Source: Pseudomonas sp. HOU2 (lineage in GTDB: Bacteria; Pseudomonadota; Gammaproteobacteria; Pseudomonadales; Pseudomonadaceae). From it: a stretch of DNA of 64,000 bases. Both the position numbers and the translations under genes were made by a program. A model generated the notes under the pieces. That model made no database searches and was not told where the DNA came from. It saw only the letters and a program-made list of their open reading frames with translations. The DNA is taken from NCBI RefSeq assembly GCF_040729435.1, contig NZ_CP160398.1:2542001-2606000 (forward strand), given 5' to 3'. How positions within the stretch are numbered: position 1 is the stretch's first letter; the number at the start of each line of letters is the position of its first letter. Below are positions 1 to 10,651 of the stretch, piece after piece.

Positions 1-334
1 TCGCCCGCGAACCGTCGAACACCCGATAGCTGGAAGGCTGCACGAGGATGATGTTGTGGTGCTGGCACAGCTCGGCCAGCCGCTCGATGGCGCGTTCTTG
101 CCCCGCCAGACGGATTTCGCTGACAGTCTCGGCCTGGAACCAGTCGAAATAGTAGGCGAGGTTGATCAACGCATCCGGACGGGTATCGTCGAGCAGTTGC
201 GTCAGGCTCGCGGCATCCCAGCCGTCTTCTGGCGGGCGGGGGGCGAGGAAACCGATGTCTTCCTCTGCACCGAGGCGAATCAGCGCCTGCCCAAGGGCAT
301 TTCCGCCGCCCAGTAACATAAGGCGCATTCGCAT
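1..334 (-). CDS. NAD(P)-dependent sugar-nucleotide reductase-like protein, N-terminal part
   Basis: The reading frame is open from an ATG at 334 to the left edge of the window, so only about 111 N-terminal residues are present. The protein starts MRMRLMLLGGGNALGQ, with a Rossmann dinucleotide-binding loop (GGGNALGQ) directly after the first strand. It continues with DALINLAYYFDWFQAE and a later ILVQPSSYRVFDG segment. This pattern is typical of the RmlD / dTDP-4-dehydrorhamnose reductase-like branch of extended short-chain dehydrogenases. The catalytic YxxxK motif would lie outside the window. A second ATG at 328 could also be the start; neither has a strong Shine-Dalgarno site. The substrate cannot be told. 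It is divergent from lhr. Confidence 0.75.
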   Translation of the reverse strand, partial: MRMRLMLLGGGNALGQALIRLGAEEDIGFLAPRPPEDGWDAASLTQLLDDTRPDALINLAYYFDWFQAETVSEIRLAGQERAIERLAELCQHHNIILVQPSSYRVFDGSRA

Positions 335-493
335 AGAGTCAGCAGGCCCAGTCTGATTGGAACGATGGCTTTAGCGACGGTGCTTGTGACACCCGTCGTC
401 GATAATTGCCGGAATCGTTGCATTTTGCGGGTTTAGTGCGCAACCGTCACCCGTAAAGTGCAGATCGCCGGGAATTGTGCCGAATCAACTGGC

Positions 494-590
494 CCCATCG
501 CTGGCAAGCCAGCTCCCACAGTGTTTTTTGTTGTTCACAAGTTTGGCAATCAACACTGAAACCTGTGGGAGCTGGCTTGCCAGCGATGAG
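494..590. repeat. REP pair (BIME), GTGGGAGCTGGCTTGCC family
   Basis: Two inverted copies of a Pseudomonas REP sequence lie at about 496-520 and 564-588. Each contains the palindromic core GCTGGCTTGCCAGC next to GTGGGA. This is the only structure I can see in the non-coding stretch 335-658 between the divergent reductase and lhr genes. It could form a long cruciform or RNA hairpin in either direction. Confidence 0.85.
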
Positions 591-658
591 GCCCTGATGA
601 ACAGCGCAGATCCCGAGCGGTACTTGCATCTTGTCGCCCTCACCCGCATAACTTGAGC

Positions 659-3600
659 ATGAATCTGCCCATTCCCAAGGACGCCGCCCTGGCAGGCTTT
701 CACCCCGCCGTCAGCGCCTGGTTCAGCAACACCTTCCCGACGGTGACCGCCGCCCAGGCCCGCGCATGGCCGTTGATCCGCCAGCGCCGCTCGACACTGA
801 TCGCCGCGCCCACCGGCTCCGGTAAAACCCTCACCGCGTTTCTCGCGGTGCTCGACGACCTCGTCCACCGTGGCCTGGAAAATCCTGACGGCCTGCCGCA
901 CGAAACCCTGGTGGTCTACGTTTCGCCGCTCAAGGCGCTGTCCAACGACATCCGCATCAACCTGCAGAACCCGCTGGCGGGAATCACCGAGCAGTTGCGC
1001 CAGATGGGCCTGCCCGAACTGCAGATCACCACGGCGGTGCGCACCGGCGACACTCCACAGAAAGACCGCGTCGCCATGCGCAAAAGTGCGCCGCACATTC
1101 TGGTGACCACTCCGGAATCGCTGTACGTGCTGCTTGGCTCCGAGTCCGGACGCAAAATGCTCGGCAGTACACGCACGGTGATCATCGACGAGATTCACGC
1201 CATCGCTGCCGGCAAACGCGGCAGTCATCTGGCGCTGAGCCTCGAACGCCTGCAGGCGCTGTGTGCCGAACCCTTGACCCGCATCGGCTTGTCCGCCACG
1301 CAAAAGCCGATCGATGCCGTGGCACGGTTTCTGGTCGGCACTGATCGCCCCTGCGAAATCATCGATATCGGCCACGCCCGGCCACGGGATCTGGGCATCG
1401 AAGTGCCGCCGGTGCCGTTGTCGGCGGTGATGTCCAACGATGTCTGGGAACTGGTTTATGACCGGCTCGCCGAACTGGCCCGCGAACACCGCACCACGCT
1501 GATTTTCGTCAACACCCGGCGCCTGGCCGAACGCCTTAGCCGACACCTCAGCGAACGTCTGGGCAAACACGCGGTGGCCGCGCATCACGGCAGCCTGGCC
1601 AAAGAATTCCGCCTCGACGCCGAACAACGGCTCAAGCGTGGCGAACTGCAAGTGCTGATCGCCACCGCCTCACTGGAATTAGGCATCGATATCGGCGAAG
1701 TCGATCTGGTCTGCCAAATATCCTCGCCGCGCTCGATTGCCGGGTTTCTGCAAAGGGTCGGGCGCTCCGGGCACCAGGTCGGCGGCACGCCCAAGGGCCG
1801 CTTGTTCGCCACCACCCGCGACGACCTGATCGAATGCGCCGCCCTGCTCGACTGCGTGCGCCGTGGCGAACTCGACACCCTGCACATCCCCGAGGCGCCG
1901 CTGGATGTACTGGCGCAGCAGATCATTGCCGAGGTCAGTTGCCGGGAATGGGCGGAAGACGCGCTGCTGGCGCTGTTCCGCCAAGCCTCGCCGTATCGCG
2001 ATCTCGACGAAAAACACTATCAGGCGCTGCTGACGATGCTCGCCGAAGGCTACAACGGTCGTCAGGGCATCCGCAGCGCTTACCTGCACCGCGACGCCGT
2101 CAGCCGCACCCTCCGTGGTCGCCGTGGCGCGCAACTGACCGCCGTGACCAGTGGCGGCACCATCCCCGACAACGCCGACTACAGCGTGCTGCTCGAACCG
2201 CAAGGTCTGAACATCGGCAGCGTCAACGAAGACTTTGCCGTGGAAAGCATCGCGGGCGACGTGTTCCAGCTCGGCAATACCTCCTACCGCATCCTGCGGG
2301 TGGAAACCGGCAAGGTGCGGGTCGAAGATGCCCAGGGCCAACCACCGACCATTCCGTTCTGGCTCGGCGAAGCGCCGGGGCGCAGCGATGAATTGTCTGC
2401 GGCGGTGGCGCGCCTGCAAGCGACCCTCGACGAACTGCTCGGCGCCAGCCCGGGCGACTTGCAACCGGCGCTCGACTGGCTGACCGCAACCCTCGGCCTG
2501 AACCGCGCCAGCGCCGAACAACTGGTGGACTATCTCGCCCGCGCACGCCTGACTCTCGGCGCCCTGCCCTCGCAAGACACGTTACTGATGGAGCGGTTTT
2601 TCGACGAGTCCGGCGGCACGCAACTGATCATCCATTCACCCTTCGGCAGCCGCATCAACCGTGCCTGGGGCCTCGCGCTGCGCAAGCGTTTCTGCCGCAC
2701 CTTCAATTTCGAGTTGCAGGCTGCTGCCAGTGAGGACGCGATTGTCCTGTCGCTGTCCACCAGCCACAGTTTCGAGCTGGATGACGTCTGGCGCTACCTG
2801 CACAGCAACAGCGCCGAGCACATCCTGATTCAGGCCGTTCTGGATGCGCCGTTGTTCGGCGTGCGCTGGCGCTGGAATGCCGGGGTGGCGCTGGCGCTGC
2901 CGCGTTTCACCGGCGGGCGCAAAGTCGCGCCGCAATTGCAGCGGATGAAAAGCGAAGACCTGATCGCCAGCGTGTTCCCCGATCAGATCGCCTGTCTGGA
3001 AAACCTCGCCGGTGAACGGGAAGTCCCTGAACACCCGCTGGTGGAGCAAACCCTCGACGACTGCCTGCACGAGGCCATGGACAGCGACGGCTGGCTCACT
3101 CTGCTGCGGCGTATGGAGTGCGGCGAGGTGCGATTGATCAGCCGCGATCTGCCGGCACCGTCACCGCTGGCGGCAGAAATTCTCAGCGCGCGGCCGTACA
3201 GCTTTCTCGACGATGCACCACTGGAAGAACGCCGCACCCAAGCGGTGATCAACCGGCGCTGGAGCGATCCGCAATCCACCGATGACCTCGGGGCACTGGA
3301 CGCCGACGCCATCAACGCAGTGCGCGAGGAAGCGTGGCCGACGCCGGCCAACGTCGATGAAATGCATGAGGCGCTGATGAGTCTGGCGTGTGTCGCCGAG
3401 GCCGAAGTTCAGGCCAACGGGAATTGGCGTGAATGGCTGGATACGTTGACCGAAAGTGGTCGAGCCTGTCGCCTGATGATCAATCCTCAACATTCGTTGT
3501 GGTTGGCGCGTGAGCGCCTGACGTGCCTGTTGGCGCTTTATCCACAGGCCACGCTGCAACCGCAGCAGCAGGCCTTGCCTGGTTTCAACGAACCTTGGAC

Positions 3601-4960
3601 GTTCGAGGAAGCACTGGTCGAGGTGGTCCGCGCGCGGCTCGGCGCGTTCGGCCCGCTGCCGCTCCCGGCTATTGCCGAACCGCTGGCGCTGCCCGCTGCA
3701 CAAGTCGCACAAACCCTCGCGCAACTGGAGCGTGAAGGCTATGTGCTGCGCGGTCATTTCACCCCGGGTGTGGTCGTTGAAGAATGGTGCGAACGGCATC
3801 TGCTGGCGCGCATTCATCGCTATACGGTCAAGCGTCTGCGCCGGGAAATCGAGCCGGTAGCACTGCAGGATTTCATGCGTTTTCTGTTCGACTGGCAACA
3901 CCTTTCCCCCGCTACACGCGGTCAGGGCAGCGCGGTGTTGCCGGCGATTGTCGGCCAGTTCGAAGGTTACCCGGCAGCGGCCTCCGCGTGGGACAGCGAC
4001 ATTCTTCCAGCGCGCTTGAAAGACTATTCGCCGAGCTGGCTGGATGAGCTGTGTCGCAACGGCAAACTGGTATGGACGCGCCTCAGCGCCCGGCAGAAAG
4101 TCAGCGGCACGGCGTTGCGCAGTACCCCGATCGTGTTGCTGCCGCGCAGTCAGGTCGGGTTGTGGAGTGCGCTGGCCGAGCAGACGCCGGTCAGTGAACT
4201 GTCGCCGAAAACGCAAAAGGTTTATGAGGCGCTGAATCAGCACGGCGCACTGTTTTTCGATGAGTTGATCCACGAAGCGCACCTGTTGCGCACCGAGCTG
4301 GAGATCGCCTTGCAGGAACTGGTCGGCGCCGGCCTGGTGAACGCCGACAGCTTCGCCGGTTTGCGCGCCCTGATCACCCCGGCGAGCAAGCGCCAGCAAC
4401 GCAGCAGTCGACGCGGGCGCGGGGCATTTGTCGGCGGCATGGACGATGCCGGGCGCTGGGCGTTGTTGCGGCGCGGGCCACAAGTGGAAAGCGGTCAGAT
4501 GGCGTCACCCGAAACTCTCGAACATGTCGCCATGACGTTGCTGCGCCGCTATGGCGTAGTGTTCTGGCGCCTGCTGGAGCGCGAGGCGGATTGGCTGCCG
4601 AGCTGGCGCGAATTGCTGCGCACGTTTCATCGGCTGGAGGCCCGGGGCGAGATTCGCGGCGGGCGCTTTGTCAGTGGTCTGGCGGGGGAACAGTTTGCCT
4701 TGCCGGAGGCGATTCCGTTGCTGCGGGAGGTACGGCGGCGGGCGCATGACGGCAGTTTGATCGCGGTGTGCGGGGTGGATCCATTGAACCTGGCGGGGAC
4801 ATTGTTACCGGGAGCGAAGTTGCCGGCGTTGGTAAGTAATCGGCTGGTGTATCGGGATGGTTTGCCGGTGGCTGCCGAGATTGCCGGCAAGCAGGTGTTC
4901 TGGACCGAGCTGGATCAGATCACCATGGAACAGGTGCGCAGCAAGCTGATCCGGCATTGA
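659..4960 (+). CDS. lhr: Lhr-family DEAD/DEAH-box helicase (large)
   Basis: This encodes a protein of about 1433 residues, the size of full-length bacterial Lhr, an ATP-dependent 3'-5' nucleic acid translocase linked to DNA repair. The superfamily 2 core is at the N terminus: Walker A APTGSGKT near residues 50-57, the Walker B variant DEIH near 177-180, LSAT near 211-214, and QRVGRSGH (motif VI) near 365. About 900 residues follow, matching the winged-helix, beta-barrel and C-terminal domains of Lhr. I prefer the ATG at 659; the frame also allows TTG at 653, giving two extra residues. No strong ribosome-binding site supports either. The gene is monocistronic, flanked by REP pairs on both sides. 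Confidence 0.93.
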   Translation: MNLPIPKDAALAGFHPAVSAWFSNTFPTVTAAQARAWPLIRQRRSTLIAAPTGSGKTLTAFLAVLDDLVHRGLENPDGLPHETLVVYVSPLKALSNDIRINLQNPLAGITEQLRQMGLPELQITTAVRTGDTPQKDRVAMRKSAPHILVTTPESLYVLLGSESGRKMLGSTRTVIIDEIHAIAAGKRGSHLALSLERLQALCAEPLTRIGLSATQKPIDAVARFLVGTDRPCEIIDIGHARPRDLGIEVPPVPLSAVMSNDVWELVYDRLAELAREHRTTLIFVNTRRLAERLSRHLSERLGKHAVAAHHGSLAKEFRLDAEQRLKRGELQVLIATASLELGIDIGEVDLVCQISSPRSIAGFLQRVGRSGHQVGGTPKGRLFATTRDDLIECAALLDCVRRGELDTLHIPEAPLDVLAQQIIAEVSCREWAEDALLALFRQASPYRDLDEKHYQALLTMLAEGYNGRQGIRSAYLHRDAVSRTLRGRRGAQLTAVTSGGTIPDNADYSVLLEPQGLNIGSVNEDFAVESIAGDVFQLGNTSYRILRVETGKVRVEDAQGQPPTIPFWLGEAPGRSDELSAAVARLQATLDELLGASPGDLQPALDWLTATLGLNRASAEQLVDYLARARLTLGALPSQDTLLMERFFDESGGTQLIIHSPFGSRINRAWGLALRKRFCRTFNFELQAAASEDAIVLSLSTSHSFELDDVWRYLHSNSAEHILIQAVLDAPLFGVRWRWNAGVALALPRFTGGRKVAPQLQRMKSEDLIASVFPDQIACLENLAGEREVPEHPLVEQTLDDCLHEAMDSDGWLTLLRRMECGEVRLISRDLPAPSPLAAEILSARPYSFLDDAPLEERRTQAVINRRWSDPQSTDDLGALDADAINAVREEAWPTPANVDEMHEALMSLACVAEAEVQANGNWREWLDTLTESGRACRLMINPQHSLWLARERLTCLLALYPQATLQPQQQALPGFNEPWTFEEALVEVVRARLGAFGPLPLPAIAEPLALPAAQVAQTLAQLEREGYVLRGHFTPGVVVEEWCERHLLARIHRYTVKRLRREIEPVALQDFMRFLFDWQHLSPATRGQGSAVLPAIVGQFEGYPAAASAWDSDILPARLKDYSPSWLDELCRNGKLVWTRLSARQKVSGTALRSTPIVLLPRSQVGLWSALAEQTPVSELSPKTQKVYEALNQHGALFFDELIHEAHLLRTELEIALQELVGAGLVNADSFAGLRALITPASKRQQRSSRRGRGAFVGGMDDAGRWALLRRGPQVESGQMASPETLEHVAMTLLRRYGVVFWRLLEREADWLPSWRELLRTFHRLEARGEIRGGRFVSGLAGEQFALPEAIPLLREVRRRAHDGSLIAVCGVDPLNLAGTLLPGAKLPALVSNRLVYRDGLPVAAEIAGKQVFWTELDQITMEQVRSKLIRH

Positions 4961-4976
4961 TGTCGACAGGTCTGGC

Positions 4977-5058
4977 CCTTTCGCGAGCAAGCTCGCTCCC
5001 ACAGGGGATCTGCGTCGTTCACAAATCCAATGTGGGAGCGGGCTTGCCCGCGAAGAGG
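4977..5058. repeat. REP pair, GTGGGAGCGGGCTTGCCCGC family
   Basis: Inverted REP copies occur at about 4977-5003 (CGCGAGCAAGCTCGCTCCCACA) and 5031-5058 (GTGGGAGCGGGCTTGCCCGCG). They fill the gap between the convergent lhr and mechanosensitive channel genes, and the structure may serve as a bidirectional transcript end. Confidence 0.85.
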
Positions 5059-5086
5059 CCGGCAATCCCAGCACAAAATCCGGCAA

Positions 5087-7180
5087 TCAAGTACTCGACT
5101 TCTGCGGCACCTCGCTCGCTACCAATTCCCCCTCGCCCTGCCGCTTGGGCAACAAAACCTGCTGTGGATAAGTCTGCGCGAAATGCACCTCGGCGCTGTT
5201 ATCCACAAGCTTTTTCAAACGCTGGTTGAACGCCCGGCTCACTGCATATTGCCCACCCGATACGGTACGGAACTGCGCCGTCAGCACCACCCCGTTCAAG
5301 TCCATCCGGTCCACCCCGAACACATCCAGCGGCCCTTGCAGGTTGTACTTGAGGAACGGGTCTTCACGGATCGAATCGCCAGTCTCGCGGATCAGCTCGA
5401 TGGCCTTGTCGACATCGGTGTCGTAAGTGAACTGCACCGAGAAAAACGCATAGGCAAACTGCCGTGATTGATTGGTCACAGCCTTGATCTGGCCGAACGG
5501 CACCGAGTGCACAAACCCCTTGCCGTCACGCAGGCGCAGGGTGCGGATGGTCAGGCCCTCGACGGTGCCGGCATGCCCGGAATCGAGCACCACCCAGTCG
5601 CCGATCGACAGGGTGTCTTCGATGATAATGAACAGCCCGGTGATCACGTCCTGCACCAGTTGCTGCGAACCGAAACCGATCGCCAGACCGACCACCCCGG
5701 CACCGGCCAACAGCGGCGCAACGTTGATGCCGAGGTTGGCCATGGTGGTGATCGCGCAGATCACCACCAGGATGATTTTGATCGCGTTGCGCAGCAGCGG
5801 CAGGATGGTTTTCACCCGGGTGCTGGGCTGGCGCGACGAGCGTTTGCTCACCGGTGGTTTCAACGCTTCCTGAATCGCCGTGTCGAGCACCACCCACAAC
5901 AGCCAGGTGACGAGGAAGATCAGGCCGATGCTGCTCAACGCGTTGCTGATCGCCCGGCCGATCGTGCTGCTCTGGGCGAAATCGAGCAGTGAGACGCCCC
6001 AGATCCGCCCGAGAATATCGATGAAGGCAATCGCAATGACGATCCGCAGCAACGCGTGCAACAGGCTGAGAAAGCGTTCCTTGTAAGCGCTGCTGCGCTG
6101 GATCGCTTCGGCTTTTCGCGACTTGAACAGGTGCTGGAGGATGGTGCTGAGGAACACCGTGCCGATCAGCAGCACGGTGGTGAACAGCGCACAACGCAGG
6201 GCCTTTTGATTGTCTTCGCCGATGCCGATCAAATTGACCGCTGAAACCAGCACCATCAACACAATCGGCCAGTACCAGAGCCCGGAAAAAATCCGCAGCG
6301 ACTCCTGCAACGACGGCTGTTTCAGACGCTGCGCCAGCGGTCGGTTACGAATCAGATGCGCCACCGGCCGACGCAGGCGAATCACCAGCAGACCGAAGAT
6401 GATCGAGGCGATCAGCCCGGTGAACACCGCAACGCTGCTGGTGATATTGCCGCCCAACTGACGGGCGATCTGTGGGCTGGTCAACGCATCACTGAGGGCG
6501 GCGAGAAAGCCGATCAGGAACAGCGGTTTCGGGCAGTAGTTGCGGATGATCCGCGCGGCCGGCCGTTTGTGCCCGACATTGAACATCACCACCACACACA
6601 ACAGCATCGAGGTGGAGAAAATCCCGCTGCTGGTGGCGTAGGCAAAACACAGCGCCAGCGCCCGGCCGACCGAGGCTTGCAGAAAGTGGCTGACGTACAG
6701 CGTCAGCGGCAGGCAGATCAGCGCCGGCACGGTGTACGGCAGCAGGTAACCCGCCAGATCCTGACTGCGCTGGCGGGTGCGCAGCCAACGGCCCTGACTC
6801 AGCCGCCTGGCCAGCAGGCTGCCGAGCACCGTGAGCAGCGCGAAGGCGCCAAGCCACACGCCGGACAACATCAGGAAATCCCCGGCGACACTCCAGCCGG
6901 AGCGGTTCGACGGCTGGTTGACCAGTCTGTCGACTTCGTCCGCCGCACGGTCGGCACGCAGGCGCCAGGCGTCGACCAGATGTTCATTGAGATCGAGTTT
7001 GTCCTGCACGTCGTCGATGCTCGAACTGATTGCACCGAGCAGACCGCCCTGCACGATGGGCTCGGGTTTGGCCGGCTCTTCAGCAGCGGCTGGAACACCC
7101 GGCAGCGTGGCGGCTTCGAGTTCACTGGCGCCGAGAAACAGCAGCGCTCCCAGCAAAATGGCGATCCTGAACTTGATCAA
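5087..7180 (-). CDS. Mechanosensitive ion channel, large MscS family
   Basis: This 697-residue protein starts at a TTG codon (MIKFRIAILLGALLFLG), which gives a clean signal peptide ending near ELEAA. A periplasmic segment of roughly 80 residues follows, then many hydrophobic helices. The conserved MscS pore and beta domain lies in the C-terminal third: a glycine- and alanine-rich pore helix (LLAGAGVVGLAIGFGSQ) followed by GDWVVLDSGHAGTVE and IRTLRLRDGKG. It resembles the YbiO-type channels, which release solutes on osmotic downshock from the inner membrane. AGAGGG lies about 8 bases upstream of the TTG. It is convergent with lhr and divergent from the MFS gene. Confidence 0.88.
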   Translation of the reverse strand: MIKFRIAILLGALLFLGASELEAATLPGVPAAAEEPAKPEPIVQGGLLGAISSSIDDVQDKLDLNEHLVDAWRLRADRAADEVDRLVNQPSNRSGWSVAGDFLMLSGVWLGAFALLTVLGSLLARRLSQGRWLRTRQRSQDLAGYLLPYTVPALICLPLTLYVSHFLQASVGRALALCFAYATSSGIFSTSMLLCVVVMFNVGHKRPAARIIRNYCPKPLFLIGFLAALSDALTSPQIARQLGGNITSSVAVFTGLIASIIFGLLVIRLRRPVAHLIRNRPLAQRLKQPSLQESLRIFSGLWYWPIVLMVLVSAVNLIGIGEDNQKALRCALFTTVLLIGTVFLSTILQHLFKSRKAEAIQRSSAYKERFLSLLHALLRIVIAIAFIDILGRIWGVSLLDFAQSSTIGRAISNALSSIGLIFLVTWLLWVVLDTAIQEALKPPVSKRSSRQPSTRVKTILPLLRNAIKIILVVICAITTMANLGINVAPLLAGAGVVGLAIGFGSQQLVQDVITGLFIIIEDTLSIGDWVVLDSGHAGTVEGLTIRTLRLRDGKGFVHSVPFGQIKAVTNQSRQFAYAFFSVQFTYDTDVDKAIELIRETGDSIREDPFLKYNLQGPLDVFGVDRMDLNGVVLTAQFRTVSGGQYAVSRAFNQRLKKLVDNSAEVHFAQTYPQQVLLPKRQGEGELVASEVPQKSST

Positions 7181-7245
7181 AACTCCGATCCCTCTTGGCT
7201 GAACCTGTAAGGAACTGATCGGTAATTGTCTGGCAAGTTCAAGAG

Positions 7246-7410
7246 CACCCTCACCCCAGCCCTCTCCCCGAGGGAGAGGGAGCCGACCGAGTTGTGCTCT
7301 CGAGCTACATCGACCTGAAATATCCAGCCGAACTCAATATTGAGTGCAACCGAGATCAGCTCCCTTCCCCCTCGCCCCTTTGGGGGAGAGGGTTGGGGTG
7401 AGGGGGAGCG
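7246..7410. repeat. Inverted CCCTCTCCCC/GGGGAGAGGG repeat pair
   Basis: Two palindromic units lie at about 7246-7282 (CCCTCTCCCCGAGGGAGAGGG) and 7361-7410 (CCCCCTCGCCCCTTTGGGGGAG then AGGGTTGGGGTGAGGGGG), in inverted orientation. They are a dispersed repeat type distinct from the REP families elsewhere in this window. They occupy the 339-base gap (7181-7519) between the divergent channel and MFS genes, so the promoters of both must sit among or beside them. I see no gene here. Confidence 0.75.
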
Positions 7411-7519
7411 CTTTTGACCTTTGCGTCCAAGGCAAATATCAAATGCCCAACCCCGTATTTTTCCGCACAAGCCAAACCCCGACACTGCGCTCCATTCGAA
7501 CCTCTACCGGAGTGCTGTC

Positions 7520-8722
7520 ATGCCCATTGCCTTGCTCGCGCTGACCCTCAGCGCATTCGCCATCGGGACGACCGAGTTCGTCATCGTTGGCCTGTTGCCC
7601 ACCATCGGCGCCGATCTCGGCGTCAGCCTGCCGTCCGCCGGGCTGCTGGTCAGCCTGTATGCGCTGGGCGTTGCCATTGGCGCGCCGGTGCTGACCGCCC
7701 TCACCGGCAAAGTCCCGCGCAAACTGTTGCTGCTGTCGCTGATGGTGCTGTTCACCCTCGGCAACCTGCTGGCGTGGATGGCGCCGGGTTATGAATCGCT
7801 GGTGCTGGCGCGGATCGTCACTGGCCTGGCGCACGGGGTGTTCTTCTCCATCGGCTCGACCATCGCCACCAGCCTGGTGCCCAAGGAAAAGGCTGCCAGC
7901 GCGATTGCGATCATGTTCACCGGCCTCACCGTGGCCCTTGTGACCGGCGTGCCGCTGGGCACCTTCATTGGTCAGCATTTCGGCTGGCGAGAAACCTTCC
8001 TCGCCGTCTCGGCGCTGGGTGTGATCGCCTTCATCGGCAGCCTGCTGTATGTGCCGAACAACATCGCCCACAGCAAACCGGCGTCCTTGCTGCAGCAACT
8101 GCAAGTGCTGAAACAACCGCGTCTGCTGCTGGTGTACGCCATGACCGCGATCGGTTACGGCGGCTCGTTCATCGCCTTCACGTTCCTTGCGCCGATCCTG
8201 CAGGACATCTCCGGTTTCAGCGCCGGCACTGTCAGCCTGGTATTGCTGGTGTACGGCGTGTCGGTGGCGGTCGGCAACATCTGGGGCGGCAAACTGGCGG
8301 ACAAACGCGGGCCGATCAGTGCCTTGAAAATCATCTTTGCCCTACTCGCTGCCGTGCTGTTCGTGCTGACCTTCACCGCCGCCAATCCATGGCTGGCGCT
8401 GGCCACGGTGCTGGTGTGGGGCGCGGTAGCGTTCGGCAACGTGCCGGGGCTACAAGTGTATGTGGTGCGTCAGGCTGAACATCACACGCCGCACGCGGTA
8501 GACGTGGCATCGGGGCTGAACATTGCCGCGTTCAACCTCGGGATTGCCGGTGGTGCGTGGGGCGGCGGACTGATTGTCGAGCATCTGGGCCTGATTCACA
8601 CGGCGTGGATCGGCGGGCTGGTGGTGTTGCTGGCGCTGGCACTCACAGCGTGGAGTGGGCGACTGGATCGCCTCGGTCCGACCTATGCCGAAAGCACTTC
8701 GCGAGTCGTCACCGGCCACTGA
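7520..8722 (+). CDS. MFS transporter, DHA1/AraJ-like
   Basis: This 400-residue inner-membrane protein has about twelve hydrophobic helices. The opening LSAFAIGTTEFVIVGLLP and the motif GAPVLTALTGKVPRK between helices 2 and 3 are typical of the AraJ/YdhP/PbuE group of drug:proton antiporter-like MFS exporters. The substrate is unknown; members export sugars, purines or drugs. The frame is open upstream to 7421, but the ATG at 7520 has ACCGGAG at good spacing and begins directly before the first helix, so the longer version is unlikely. It is followed by a long perfect REP palindrome. Confidence 0.88.
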   Translation: MPIALLALTLSAFAIGTTEFVIVGLLPTIGADLGVSLPSAGLLVSLYALGVAIGAPVLTALTGKVPRKLLLLSLMVLFTLGNLLAWMAPGYESLVLARIVTGLAHGVFFSIGSTIATSLVPKEKAASAIAIMFTGLTVALVTGVPLGTFIGQHFGWRETFLAVSALGVIAFIGSLLYVPNNIAHSKPASLLQQLQVLKQPRLLLVYAMTAIGYGGSFIAFTFLAPILQDISGFSAGTVSLVLLVYGVSVAVGNIWGGKLADKRGPISALKIIFALLAAVLFVLTFTAANPWLALATVLVWGAVAFGNVPGLQVYVVRQAEHHTPHAVDVASGLNIAAFNLGIAGGAWGGGLIVEHLGLIHTAWIGGLVVLLALALTAWSGRLDRLGPTYAESTSRVVTGH

Positions 8723-8732
8723 TCCCACGATC

Positions 8733-8819
8733 CCCCTGTAGGAGCTGCCGAAGGCTGCGATCTTTTGATCTTGAAAAGCAACATCAAAAGATCGCAGCCT
8801 TCGGCAGCTCCTACAGGGG
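8733..8819. repeat. Perfect 37-bp inverted repeat (TGTAGGAGCTGCCGAAGGCTGCGATC family)
   Basis: The arms 8733-8769 and 8783-8819 are perfectly complementary over 37 bases with a 13-base spacer. The arms contain CTGTAGGAGCTGCCGAAGG and GCGATCTTTTGAT. The same family occurs again at 20200-20276 and 23354-23432. It directly follows the MFS gene and could end or stabilise its transcript. Confidence 0.9.
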
Positions 8820-8930
8820 TCGTTAGTAATCTCAGAAATGTACCGTCCGTAACGCCACCGAAACTTTCCCGAACCGCGCACAGTCATCAACAGACACAGG
8901 CTGTACGAGGACTGACAACGGGAGGGCGGC

Positions 8931-9857
8931 ATGGCGACGATTCACATCGGTATTTCCGGCTGGCGCTACGTTCCGTGGCGCGGGGATTTCTACCCGAAAG
9001 GACTGACCCAGAAGCGCGAATTGCAATTCGCTTCTAGGGCGGTCAACAGCATCGAAATCAATGGATCGTTCTATGCGCTGCAACGGCCCGAACGTTACGC
9101 CCAGTGGTACGCCGAAACGCCGGACGACTTCGTGTTCAGCGTCAAGGCACCGCGATTCATCACCCACGTTCGACGCTTGCGCGAGATCGAGAAACCGTTG
9201 GCGAACTTCTTCGCCTCCGGGGTGCTGGAACTCAAGGAAAAGCTCGGGCCGATCCTCTGGCAGTTTCCGCCGAACTTCAAATTCGACCCCGAGCGCTTCG
9301 AGCACTTTCTGTCACTGTTGCCCCACGACACCGAGGCCGCAGCCGCCCTCGCCCGCCAGCACGACTCACACTTGCACGGCCACGCCAGCCTCAAAGCCTG
9401 GCGCAAAAAACCGCTGCGCCATGCCGTGGAAGTGCGCAACGACAGCTTCATCGACCCCGACTTCGTGCGCTTGTTGAAACGCTACAACACCGCCCTGGTG
9501 ATCGCCGACACCGCCGGCAAATGGCCGTACCGCGAAGACCTCACCAGCGACTTCGTTTACCTGCGTCTGCACGGCGCCGAAAAGCTGTACGCCAGCGGCT
9601 ACACCGAGTCGGCGCTCAAAAACTGGGCCGAACGCATCGACGCCTGGCATCACGGCCGACAGCCTGGCGATGCGCACCTGATCGCGCCGCGCCTCAAGCC
9701 GCGGGCGCGTAAATCCCGCGAAGTGTTCTGCTATTTCGACAACGACATCAAAGTCCGCGCGCCCTACGACGCGCGCAGCTTGCTCCACCGATTCGAGCTG
9801 GATAAAACGCTCGCCACCACCCCCGGCGAACCTGCTGGCGAAGGGGTGCTGGCATGA
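8931..9857 (+). CDS. DUF72 domain protein (YecE-like)
   Basis: This 308-residue protein of the DUF72/YecE family has a TIM-barrel-like fold and no settled biochemical function. Family hallmarks visible here are the N-terminal [19 protein letters not shown], then [33 protein letters not shown] and [11 protein letters not shown], where IADTAG is a conserved strand end. The start ATG has GGGAGGG about 4 bases upstream. It is the first gene of a tight operon: its stop overlaps the next start as ATGA. No signal peptide is seen, so it is probably cytoplasmic. Confidence 0.9.
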   Translation: MATIHIGISGWRYVPWRGDFYPKGLTQKRELQFASRAVNSIEINGSFYALQRPERYAQWYAETPDDFVFSVKAPRFITHVRRLREIEKPLANFFASGVLELKEKLGPILWQFPPNFKFDPERFEHFLSLLPHDTEAAAALARQHDSHLHGHASLKAWRKKPLRHAVEVRNDSFIDPDFVRLLKRYNTALVIADTAGKWPYREDLTSDFVYLRLHGAEKLYASGYTESALKNWAERIDAWHHGRQPGDAHLIAPRLKPRARKSREVFCYFDNDIKVRAPYDARSLLHRFELDKTLATTPGEPAGEGVLA

Positions 9858-10651
9858 GTATTCCAGAGCCGGTCGGGTTCACCGACGAGCAGACCAGCAT
9901 CGAAGTGTCGGTGCGCCGTTTCACCGTGCTGACGGTCAACACCCACAAAGGCTTCACCGCCCTCAATCGGCGCTTCATCCTCCCGGAGTTGCGCGAAGCG
10001 GTGCGCAGCGTGGCCGCCGACGTGGTGTTTCTGCAGGAAGTCCACGGCACCCACGAACATCATCCCAAGCGCTACAGCAACTGGCCGACGATGCCGCAAT
10101 ACGAGTTCCTCGCCGACAGCCTGTGGCCGCAGTTCGCCTATGGGCGCAACGCGGTGTACCCGGAGGGCGATCACGGCAATGCATTGCTGTCGAAATTCCA
10201 GATCATCCGCCACGACAATCTCGACGTGTCGATCAGCGGCCACGAGAACCGTGGCCTGCTGCATTGCGTGCTGCGCCTGCCCGGGGATGGTGTCGAGGTG
10301 CATGCAATCTGCGTGCATCTGGGCCTGCGCGAAAGTCATCGCAATGCGCAATTGAAACTGCTCGGCGAGCGTCTGGCGCAACTGCCGGAAGATGCTCCGG
10401 TAATTGTCGCCGGTGACTTCAACGACTGGCGCCAGCGCGCCGATGCGCTGCTCAAACCCTGCGGTTTGCGCGAGGTGTTCGCCGAGCATCACGGCAAACC
10501 GGCGCGCAGTTTTCCGGCGCGGCTGCCGACGCTGCGGCTCGATCGTATTTATGTACGCAACCTCAAGGCCAGCCAGCCGAAGGTTCTGGCGAACCGGCCT
10601 TGGTCACACCTTTCCGACCACGCCCCGTTATCGGTGGAGATCGAATTATGA
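9854..10651 (+). CDS. ybhP: Endonuclease/exonuclease/phosphatase family protein (YbhP-like)
   Basis: This 265-residue protein has the DNase I-like EEP fold. Visible landmarks are LTVNTHKGF (metal-binding Asn), VVFLQEVHG (catalytic Glu), [27 protein letters not shown] (the GDFN motif) and the terminal [12 protein letters not shown] (SDHxP motif). All core catalytic residues appear intact. E. coli ybhP lies directly before clsB and ybhN, and the same order is kept here, so a phosphodiester or phospholipid-related substrate is a fair guess. It overlaps the genes on both sides by four bases (ATGA), which implies translational coupling. Confidence 0.88.
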   Translation: MSIPEPVGFTDEQTSIEVSVRRFTVLTVNTHKGFTALNRRFILPELREAVRSVAADVVFLQEVHGTHEHHPKRYSNWPTMPQYEFLADSLWPQFAYGRNAVYPEGDHGNALLSKFQIIRHDNLDVSISGHENRGLLHCVLRLPGDGVEVHAICVHLGLRESHRNAQLKLLGERLAQLPEDAPVIVAGDFNDWRQRADALLKPCGLREVFAEHHGKPARSFPARLPTLRLDRIYVRNLKASQPKVLANRPWSHLSDHAPLSVEIEL